Origin: CAYLJJ01 sp964384025
Lineage (GTDB): Bacteria > Myxococcota_A > Bradymonadia > UBA7976 > UBA1532
NCBI GenBank assembly: GCA_964384025.1
Contig: CAYLJJ010000113.1
Span: 1-18,360 of the forward strand
Length of the DNA stretch: 18,360 bases
Direction of reading: 5' to 3'
Below, one piece after another: positions 6,092 to 14,700 of this stretch. A program made the translations under genes and the position numbers. The stretch's first letter is position 1, and each line of letters begins with the position of its first letter. Under the pieces are notes generated by a model, which saw nothing but the letters and a program-made list of their open reading frames with translations, ran no database searches and was not told the origin of the DNA.

Positions 6092-7546
6092 TCAGGGCAC
6101 CTCACAGGCACAAAAGTCGGGTAGATCTGGGCTTGAGCTGGGCTCTCGCCAGAACTCCAGCAAGGCGTCCCAGTCCGCCTCCTGCATGGGGCGTTGGTCC
6201 ACGGCGCTCTGAACCCCCTCGCCACGGAGCCAGTTGAGCAGCACATCTTGATAACTCAGGCCCTCGATGAGGGGCTCATGGAAGTGAGCGCTGATGGCGG
6301 TGTGTAGACCTCGATGGGGCACATAGATCCCCTCTCTAAAGCTGCCGTCCTCCTCGGTGAGCCCCGCCAAAACGAGCCGCTGAAAATCCCCCATGCGGCT
6401 CCGCTGCTCCTCAGCAAAGACCCCCGCCTCTGGATAGATCCCCATCCCCTCTAAGGTCAGGTGATCAAACTGGTCCATAAAGACAAAGAAGGGTGTGCTC
6501 AGCTCAGGGATGAGCAGAGTCGTACTCATACAGCTCCAAGGGGCCTCTGGGTATCGCGTGAGACAGGAGCTGTCCAGCTGTGCGCCCCAATAGTTGTAGT
6601 GGTCTATCTGGCAGCGAATCTGCGCCTCACAGGGATCATCGGGGATCGGCCTGACGAGATAGGCGGAGTCGGCGATCCCTCGAACAGCCAGGAGATTGGG
6701 GGCGATGGCGGTCATATGCTCCGCCACCGCGTCCAGATGTTGGCGCATCCCCGAGGAGCCCGCTGAGGAGCCTGAGAAGAGGAGATACTCAGCGCCCCTC
6801 AAGTTCAACTCAGGGAAACGCTCAGGATCGGAGAGGTCCTCGATCATCCCACGCACATGGCGGCTGCCTCGAAAGTGAAAGCCCTCTGGCGGCGCGTTGG
6901 GGGCCACTCCACCGCAGAGCGCCTGGATCTGCGCTGGATCTCGGGCTTGGTAGCTGTCCCCAAAGCGGAGATCAGAGCTGCAATAGGGCAGAAAGATGAC
7001 GGTCCAGTCCTTAAAGCGGTTCTGGTTGGAGTTGGCGGCGAGGATTCCGCGACCTCCTCGACAAGCTTGGCGGGGTGCCCGCATCAGATCATCAGCTCGC
7101 CTCCGCCAACGCTCCTCACACTCACAAAGATCAGCGCAGGCGCCGCCACCCTCCATCTGGATGAGCCACTTGTTTCGATCCTCGCTTCGCCCCTCACGGA
7201 GATAGAAGACCGCTGGGCTGCCATCGTTGCAGAGGGCCTCTGGATCACTGATCTGAAATTGGCTCAGCTCATGTGGCTCACAGCGAAGGGGGGAGCCGAC
7301 GTCGACCGGAGGCAGGCTATCTGTGAGCTGAGCATCCAAGGGTAGGCTGTCTGTGAGCTGAGCATCCAAGGGCGGCGTGCGCTCCACATCCGTTAAGGGA
7401 CCAGCATCCTCTGAGCTGTCTGAGTCCATCGAGGGACCAGCTTCTTCAGATAAAGTCTCATCAGGTTGCACCTCGTCCGCTTCACAGCCCAGACAGATCC
7501 CGAGGAGCAGAGGGCTGAGCCATCTCAACACCAACATCTTTTGCAT
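6092..7546 (-). CDS. Pectin acetylesterase / Notum-family lipoprotein esterase
   Basis: The 484-residue product begins with a signal peptide and lipobox LGICLGC, making Cys21 the lipidated residue. An acidic linker follows (about 22-85), including two copies of LDAQLTDSLP (60-79), then an alpha/beta-hydrolase. Family signatures are EGGGAC (132-137, oxyanion-hole glycines), nucleophile S261 in GSSAGSSG, a likely acid D358 or D361 in MDQFD, and a likely base H415 in PHRGLHTA. Many Cys (e.g. C137, C141, C143, C162, C189, C211) suit a disulfide-rich extracytoplasmic enzyme. Relatives remove acetyl groups from plant pectin (PAE) or palmitoleate from Wnt (Notum); the bacterial substrate is unknown and could be an O-acylated polysaccharide or lipid. 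The start at 7546 has only a weak upstream AAGG; a start three codons later would not change the interpretation. It appears to be a single-gene unit. Confidence 0.82.
   Translation of the reverse strand: MQKMLVLRWLSPLLLGICLGCEADEVQPDETLSEEAGPSMDSDSSEDAGPLTDVERTPPLDAQLTDSLPLDAQLTDSLPPVDVGSPLRCEPHELSQFQISDPEALCNDGSPAVFYLREGRSEDRNKWLIQMEGGGACADLCECEERWRRRADDLMRAPRQACRGGRGILAANSNQNRFKDWTVIFLPYCSSDLRFGDSYQARDPAQIQALCGGVAPNAPPEGFHFRGSRHVRGMIEDLSDPERFPELNLRGAEYLLFSGSSAGSSGMRQHLDAVAEHMTAIAPNLLAVRGIADSAYLVRPIPDDPCEAQIRCQIDHYNYWGAQLDSSCLTRYPEAPWSCMSTTLLIPELSTPFFVFMDQFDHLTLEGMGIYPEAGVFAEEQRSRMGDFQRLVLAGLTEEDGSFREGIYVPHRGLHTAISAHFHEPLIEGLSYQDVLLNWLRGEGVQSAVDQRPMQEADWDALLEFWREPSSSPDLPDFCACEVP
7310..7369. 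repeat. Two-copy 30-bp tandem repeat inside the esterase gene
   Basis: The repeat encodes LDAQLTDSLP twice, directly after the lipoprotein linker begins. The copies are nearly identical at DNA level, indicating recent duplication. The period (30 bp, 10 residues) equals that of the repeat in the lipoprotein at 1-289, though the sequences differ. Confidence 0.85.
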
Positions 7547-7585
7547 CTTTTTAAAAACCTTGTCTTGTCTCTGCCCCTATTGGCG

Positions 7586-7608
7586 TTCGGTTCCCATCGG
7601 AATCCGAA
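7586..7608. other. Bulged hairpin in the esterase leader region
   Basis: TTCGGTTCC (7586-7594) pairs with GGAATCCGAA (7599-7608) around CATC with one bulged T. It lies 40-62 bases upstream of the esterase start. Role unknown; it may be part of the 5' leader or mark the border of the gene remnant that follows. Confidence 0.35.
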
Positions 7609-7630
7609 CCTCCAAGCTAAAGCCTCAGTG

Positions 7631-7875
7631 ACAGCTCCGCTTGAGGACTTCAAGGCCGGTCTGATGCTCTGCCTTGAGCTGCTCCTGGAGCGCTCGATCA
7701 GAGAGCGCTTGTTTGGGATCGTTGAGGAGGACATTCAAAACGCCTTAAGTGGGGCCACTTTTGAGTATCAGACCTAAGGCTCGCTGAGCAGGTGTTGGAG
7801 CTGCTGGAGGTTGGCGCTTACTTTGACTCAGCCGATGGGCTCAGGGAAGCGCTTAGACGACTGAAGATGACTCTT
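7631..7875 (+). pseudogene. Frameshifted remnant of an unidentified gene
   Basis: Two plus-strand frames read as ordinary protein and join end to end. The first encodes APLEDFKAGLMLCLELL through IRERLFGIVEEDIQNAL and stops at the TAA at 7775-7777. The second, shifted by two bases, picks up at about 7774 and encodes LAEQVLELLEVGAYFDSADG and then LREALRRLK. Both have GC-rich third positions like the real genes here, and their hydrophilic/hydrophobic patterns look helical. There is no start codon with a ribosome-binding site and the sequence ends near the GNAT stop. It is best read as the decayed C-terminal part of a once longer gene, the only sign of plus-strand coding in this half of the window. 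I do not recognise the family. The remaining bases of 7547-7911 hold no gene. Confidence 0.5.
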
Positions 7876-7911
7876 ACCTTTCTATTTATGTCTATAATCT
7901 GCTGGCCTGTT

Positions 7912-8454
7912 TCATTGCCGCACATTATCTATGCTTTTTTCCCAGTCCGTCCTTAATAACCCCAAAATCAGCTCGTCTGTTGGGGTTCCTTGGATTATAT
8001 AATGCTCACGCAAATTACCCTCAACAACGAAGCCGAGACGTTTTGCAAGACATATTGAAGCCTCATTGTCCACAGCAATGAGTGCAATTAGACGGCGGAG
8101 CGCTGTTCCGTTAAAAAGCTTATCGACAAGGAGCGCAACAGCTCGAGTGCCAATACCTTGACCGTGCCAAGCCTGTCCCAGTTGATAGCCAATCTCGCCA
8201 TAACCCATACGCCATGAAAAGCTACCAGCGGAGACTGTCCCTACAACCTCACCATCTGCCTCAATCATCCAACGATATCTATTCCGCTGGGCACTTAGAT
8301 CATTGTCGATCCCATCAAGATGCTGTGCGAGGGCAACCAAATCAGAGTCTATAATCGGATTGTAACGGAGTGTAGGTAGCTCTTGTCGCCAGCTTAGCCA
8401 AAGCGCTGCATGCGCCTTGGTCGGTTGGATTAGCCTAATCATCTTCTGTTTCAT
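7912..8454 (-). CDS. GNAT family N-acetyltransferase, RimJ/RimL type
   Basis: The 180-residue protein has the GNAT fold order: an N-terminal beta strand/helix pair (IRLIQPTKAHAALW), a beta hairpin RYRWMIEADGEVVGTVS, the acetyl-CoA pyrophosphate-binding motif QAWHGQGIGTRAV (about residues 94-106, the Q/RxxGxG/A signature), and the C-terminal VDNEASICLAKRLGFVVEGNLRE motif typical of RimJ/RimL-type enzymes. Such enzymes transfer acetyl from acetyl-CoA to an N-terminal or other amine; the substrate is not predictable. AGGAG lies seven to eight bases before the ATG at 8454. The gene is visibly more AT-rich than the esterase and TPR genes and lies between a gene remnant and a palindrome, which suggests acquisition by transfer. 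It stands alone in the same orientation as its neighbours. Confidence 0.9.
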   Translation of the reverse strand: MKQKMIRLIQPTKAHAALWLSWRQELPTLRYNPIIDSDLVALAQHLDGIDNDLSAQRNRYRWMIEADGEVVGTVSAGSFSWRMGYGEIGYQLGQAWHGQGIGTRAVALLVDKLFNGTALRRLIALIAVDNEASICLAKRLGFVVEGNLREHYIIQGTPTDELILGLLRTDWEKSIDNVRQ

Positions 8455-8767
8455 TATGATGCTCCTGATTTGAAAGTAGGTGAAGTTTGGCTGGGGGGAA
8501 ATTTCAGGCGACCTTCAAAAAGTATGCGTATATGCTTGAGATTCAAAGATTCCTCCATCGTTAGTGCCTCGAAGATAGACTTCCTCTCTCCCTACGCCGA
8601 ACAAAATTTATTGCTGCTCTAGCCACCCCTCGAAAATCCTTAACCCACTGCCCGACACCTGAGTATGACCCACTGGATACGTATCCAGTGGGTTAATATG
8701 GAATGGGAATATCGGAAACAGAACGAGTGGGTCTCAGCGGCTAACTGGGTCGGTTTTAAGCAGCGGA
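8455..8767. other. Intergenic region between the GNAT and TPR genes
   Basis: No gene is seen. It contains the 26-bp palindrome at 8668-8693 and a lone copy of its half-site ACCCACTG at 8643-8650. The segment next to the GNAT gene is AT-rich and may hold its promoter, but no clear -35/-10 pair was found. Confidence 0.6.
8668..8693. promoter_or_regulatory. Perfect 26-bp palindrome
   Basis: ACCCACTGGATAC is followed directly by its exact reverse complement with no spacer. It lies 75-100 bases after the TPR stop and over 200 bases before the GNAT start. As RNA it could form a 10-bp stem with a 6-base loop and end TPR transcription, but no T-run follows on either strand. As DNA it could bind a dimeric regulator. 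Confidence 0.7.
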
Positions 8768-11700
8768 TCAACTCCTGTTTATCATCAGGCTGAGGAGTCC
8801 TCGAAAGCGATCGCTGAAAGCGTAGAGATAAAGATCCTCGAGAGCAGGGTTCTCCTTGAGACGAGCACGGAAATATTCAGGAGACTCAGGGTGAGCACCC
8901 ATCGCGGCGATCGACTCCACCAGATCCCCTGAGAGGATAAAGCCCACCCGGTTGGCGCTCATACGACTCAACTGAGCCCACTCCTCAAAGCTCTTAGGGC
9001 CCGCCGCGATCACTGGCCCCGCTGCCCGTGCAAGAGATTCTACATGCTTGGGAGGCAGGCTGATGTTGAGGAGCTGAGTCCAGGCGATCAGCGCCTCTTC
9101 ATCGATCCCCATCGCCGCACCAAAGTCGAGCCCCTGCTGAGGCAGCGCTAAATTGACGGCGGCAGCGAAGAGCGCCCGAGAGGAGTCCAGAGAGAGCAGA
9201 CTGGCGAAGATAGCAGCCCCTCGGCTCAGCTCTAGGGCGCGGCCCAGATGGAAACGGCGTGAAGCAGGGCTGAGGCCCTGACTTAGGCCGCCCCCCGCGA
9301 TAAATTCGGGAGGGTGAATGCGCCGCAAGCCCAGGCGAGGATCTGAGGTGCTCCTGAGCCAGATGCGCCGAGGAGGCAGCTCTAGAAGCCGGCAGAGCTG
9401 CTCAGCCATCTCAGCCAGTGGAGGATCGATGAGATCAGCAGGCTCAGCGTCCAGCTCAGAGGGAGGCATCCAGCTATCCAACTCAGGGGCGATCCACTCA
9501 TGGATATTCTTAAGGAGAGTTCCAGCGGACATACGCCACTCACTGCCCGCGATCCACTCCGTTCGACGGTTGTTATCCAAAAGCATCTGATCCAGAGAAA
9601 GCCCCTGGATCCGATCCGCCTCCTCCTGCTCCTCAAGATCTGCTTGATCCAGCCAAGCTAAGAGCCGCAGGGGGATATGATGGGGCTCCCCCGCCGCTCT
9701 GAGAAGCTTGATCAGATCACGGAGAGCTTCAGGATCCCCAGGTACCGCCCGGAGATAGGCCATACGGTGGCTGATGGCGCGATGAAGATGCTCCCCATCT
9801 CCCGCCTCCAGCAGCCGTCCGTGGATCTGAGCCAGGGCCGCGCGGGCCTTTACATGCCCCCCATCCAGAGCGAGGATCTCCTCGTAGATCGAAAGGGCGG
9901 CGTCCGAGTCCAGCTCCTGAAGTTGCTCTCCCAACAGCTCTAAGATGGGCAGGCGATCAGCGGGCCGCAGCTCATTGGCCGCAAAGCGGATCCGCTCTAG
10001 AACGCCCTCTGCGTCTCCCTCCAGATAGTTCAATAGACCTCGGGCGGCAGAGACCATTCCAGGGGCCTCCTCCAGAGCCTTGAGCCAAGCTTGTCTGGCT
10101 TGAGGGAGCTGTCGCCGCTCAGCCAGGAGGTCGCCCTTGAGAGACCAGAGCGCGGCGAGCTGGTTGGCATCCTCCTCTCCCTCCAACAGGCGCTCGACGA
10201 TCTCTAAGCTCGCGCTCCTGCGGTGCTGGGCATAGAAATGGAGGATCTCTCGCAAGAAGGTGCGTTCTTCTAAGCCTGCTCGGAGAGCGCGCTCATAGAG
10301 CAGAATGGTTCGACCGATCTTCTTGAGGCGCAGCTCAGCGATGCGCCCCGCAGTCGCCAGCGCCAAGCCTACTTGAGCGGGTTCACTCTGAGCTTGGGCG
10401 AGGCGCTCCCAAGCCCGGATCGCTGCTTCCCAGCGCTGGGCGGACTCCTGGAGCCCCGCCAAAGATTTGAGCGCCTCTACTCGGCTGAGCTTAAAGCGCG
10501 CGGCGCCCTCGTAGTAGTGGGCTGCGCGATCATACTCCCCTGCCCACTGATAGGCTTGGGCTCGTCGAAGCTGCTCCGTTGCCTTAAAAGCCTCTGGTTC
10601 TACTCCCGCTGGGGGCTTGGGCAGGGGAATGCGGCCGTAGATTACGGCAGCAGCGCGGAGATCTCCCCGCTCAAAGAGCAGATCCGCCAGAGCTTGCCCA
10701 AGCTCTGTGTTTTGAGGCGCCAGCTCGTGGGCATCAGAGAGACAGCGGAGGGCGGTCTCCTCATCTCCCATCTCCTGAGCCAGGCGGGCTCGCTCTGGAA
10801 GCAGGACCGCGATTCGAGGACCCAGCTCCTGCTTTAAGGCGGGCTCAGCTTCCCGCTCCAGACGACCCAGCAGGCGATCAACGCAGTGGATGATGGTCTC
10901 TCCATCATCCTGAGCTTGAGCCAGATCCACGAGGGCTTCCAGTGCAGTGATCTCATCGGGAACCACCTCAGAGGCTTTCAAAAAAGCTTCACGGGCTGCT
11001 TGGGGATCTTCACGACGTTCGCGGTGAAGTTTCCCCAACTCACAGAGCAAAGCAGCCTCCTCTTCAGGGTTTCTTGCTGAGCGGATCTGTGCTTCCAATT
11101 GGGTGACCTTGAGATCCCAGTTTTTGCGTCGCTCGGCGTACTGGCCTATCGCTTTCTGGGCTTCTTGGTGCTCAGGGAGCTGACGCAGCAGCTGCTCCCA
11201 GAGAAGGACCGCGCGCTCCTCCTCTGAGATAGAGCTGAGATCGCGCGCCCCCTGTTCCCAGAGCTTAAGGCTCTCACTGGGATTCAGTTCTACCAGACGC
11301 TCTATCGCTTCCAGCAAACCCGCTCCATCTTGGGCTCGCTGACAGAGGTCTCTAAAGCGCCTCAAGCCCTCAAGGTGCTGGGGTTGAGCGCTCAGGAGAT
11401 TGCGTAGAGTGCTGACTGCTCGATCCAGACGATAGAGGCGATCTGCTTCCAGCTCGGAGACCTTCAGAGCCCAGCGAGCCCGTGCTCCATCGCTGTCTGG
11501 AGCCTCGTCAGGGCGCGCAAAGAGCGCCGCTCCGCTGCGTTGATAGAGCTTGAGCAGCTCCCCAAAGTGCCGTCGTTTTTCTAAAAGCTTAGCCAACTCT
11601 CGGGCCAACTCCATATCACCAGGACGCAACTCAAGGGCTTGACTCAGAGCCTTGCGGGCTCTCTTCTCATTGCCAAAGTGATAAAGGGCGATGCGGCCGA

Positions 11701-14700
11701 TGAGGCTCAAAATCTCAGGTAGGTTCTCCTCATCGGCCACGGTGGCGCTGCGCTCAGCGCAAAGGAGCAGCTCATCCCAGGCCTCCGCAGCAGGGGCCCG
11801 CTCATTCAGCTCAAGGAGGAGATCTTTGTCTTTAGGCTGCTCCTTGGCTAGACGTGCCAGGAGGCTAAAGGCCTCTTTGGGGCGCCCCCGTCTAAGGCGC
11901 AAGAGATCAGCGCGTCTTCGAATGAGGGCTGCGCGTCGCTCTCCTTTAAGGCGGCGGATACGTTGGTCTAAGACCTCATCCAGGGATGCCCATGCCTTCT
12001 GTATCTCCAACAATTCCACCAAAGATTCAAAAAGCTCAGGCTCTTCAGGTTGAAGGATCAGCAGACGTTGGAGGCAGCGCTCTGCCTGCTCTAGAGAGTT
12101 CAAAGGGCCTCGATAGAGCTCTACCAGCTCATGCAGCCGCTCTATCTGCGACTCTTCATTGGCGCCACGCAGGTGCCGCTCCAGCGAGCGCGCCAAAGCT
12201 TCAGGGTCGCCCTGAACTCGACGTAGAAGGAGCAGCTCTTCGATCCGCTCCTCGGAGGGCTCAAGCTCAAGCAGCCGCTCTAGGATCCGCGCCGCTTCCC
12301 CTGGAGCCCCATGCAGACGATGGATCTCCACCGCTTGGCGATAGAGTCTTAGGCGAGCATGACGCTCCCGCGCCCAGCCCGCCTCCTCTTCAAAGAAAGC
12401 TGCCAATTGAGCCCAGTCCCCCAGCTGCTCTGCTACCACGCGCAGTGCATCGTGAGTCTGCTCATTCCAAGGCTCCAGGGCGAAGGCTTGCTGGAGAGTC
12501 TCAGAAGCTTTCTTGGGATCATTAAGGCGTTGGGCCTGCATCTCAGCCAGATCCTGAAGGAGGGCGATCTTGAGCCAGCCCTCCTCGGTCGCCTCCGCCT
12601 TAAGCTCCAGGACTTGAGCGACGATGGGCCAAGCCGCATGAGCCTCAGCGAGGCGATCTGTCTCTTTGCGGGTGTCGGAATCTCGTGGGTCCAGTTGGAG
12701 CGCAAGGAGGAGCTGTTCAAAGGCCGCTTCCCAACGCCCTGCGCGATTCTCTAAGACCCGAGCAAGATCATGAAGGGCGGAGATCTTAGCCTTGAGTTGG
12801 CTCTGGCTTTGCCAATGTTGACTGCAAACTTCAACATACTCTTCCCAGAGATCATGAGCCTCGGCTAGGCGCTGTAGCTCCTCCTTGACCTCCCCACCCA
12901 CTTGGCCTGCGGTGGAGAGAAAGGAGAAAGCCTCCTTGGGGCGTGCCAGCTTCTGTTCACTCACCTCAGCACAGGATCTAAGGAGTGCGATCCGCTCCTC
13001 CGCTTCTACACCGCCATCGGCCACCTGTCGCCAAGCCTCGATAAGAACCTCCCATCGCCCCAACCGCTCCCCCAGGCGCTCCATCTCTTTAAGCGCCTCT
13101 CCTGTCCCAACCTCCAGCTTAAAAGCGCTGTGAGCATACTCAAAGCCTTGAGCAAGATCATCGAGGGACTCTTCTGCCAACCGCGCCTGCTCCAGGAGCA
13201 GGAGCCTTTGATCTTCGCGCTCAGGAGAGCGCAGCCGCGCCAGCTCTAACACTTCCAGGAAGCGCTCCTGTAGATTCCCCAACCGAGCGAGGCGGCGCAG
13301 CTCCCCCAAGACTCGCACGCCAGGACGAGGCAGGATACGTAGGGCGCGCCACCAACACTCGAAGGCCCCTGCATAGTCTCCTCGAAGGTTCTCCAAGAGC
13401 CCCGCAGCCTCAGAGAGCAGCATCAGGTGGCGATGCTCATCCTGGGTCTGCTCCAGGAGGAGCTTGAGGAGCTGGATCAGCTCTTCGCTGCGGCCCAGCT
13501 CAGCGTAGAGGCGCTTAAGGGCCGCGAGGGCTTCGGTGTCCCCTGGACGAAGCTTGAGGATGCGCTCCCAGACCTCCACCGCCTGCTCAAGCTCTCCCAA
13601 CTCTCTCTCGTAGAGTTGGGCTAAGCTGCGCTCAAGTTGGAGACGTTGAGGCAACTCTGGAGTCAGGGCTGCCTCCTCTTGGAGCGCCAAGGCTGCGGCG
13701 CGATGATCTCCTTGCTCTAGAGCCAAAAGCTTAAGAGCCGCTCTGGGTTCAGGGGCCTGAGGACGCAGCTCAGCGATCTTTAACCAGATCTCTCGGGCCT
13801 CTTCAGGTCGCTGAATCTCAGCGAGGAGCTGAGCGCGACGCTCCAGATAGGGCAGGGGCTTTATGCTGACCTCAGCGAGGCGCTCAAGCAGCAAGATGCT
13901 CTCTCCAACCGCCTCACAGCGATCTGCTAGAGCCAGGAAAGCTCTGAGGGCGCTTAGGTTGAGAGAACCAAGGGCGTGGATCTCTCTCCAGAGCTGCTCC
14001 ACCTCCAGATCGGAGCCGCGATTGAGCAGATCCTCCCAAACCTTGATGGCCCCCGCCAGATCTCCCAGCTCCAGCTTGAGGCCGGCCAGTTCTCGCAGAA
14101 GATCAAAAGAGCCGCTCTCTGGATCCAGGCGGCAGCGCTGCTTGAGGAGTTCGAGCAGCTCCTTTCGCTCCCCGCAGCTCCTCAGCGCATCTAAGAGATC
14201 ATCCAAGACTTCAAGGCGCTGAGGCTGTAGCTTGGCCAAGACACGAAGCGCTCGCAGCCTCGCCTCCTGATCTATGGGCGGCTCCAGGGCCAAGCTCAGC
14301 AGGCGTTCAGCCTGCTCCAGTTGGGCTCCAGGCTTCTCCTCTCGCCGCAGCGCCAGACCACAGAGGCCGATGAGCCCTGCTCGATCACCGAGGGCTTGAT
14401 AGACCCGCTCAAGCTCCTCATGCACCGACTCCCCCTGCTCTAGGAGCTGCTCTAGATAGATCGCAGCTTCCTTAGGCGCTTCTAAAGGACCCTCCAGCAG
14501 CTCAGCCAGGGCTCGCCAAAGATCGAGACGCTGCTCTCCCTGAGCTGCCTTCGCGCTCTCTTCAAGAACCTCCTCCAACCGCGCCCACTCCTTCTGTGCG
14601 CCGAGGCGCTCCTGGAGCAGATCAAGAGCTTCTGGATCCAAGGGGTCTTGGCGATGCAAGCTCAGCCAACTCTCCAGAGCCTCCTCCTCTTCGCCCAGCT

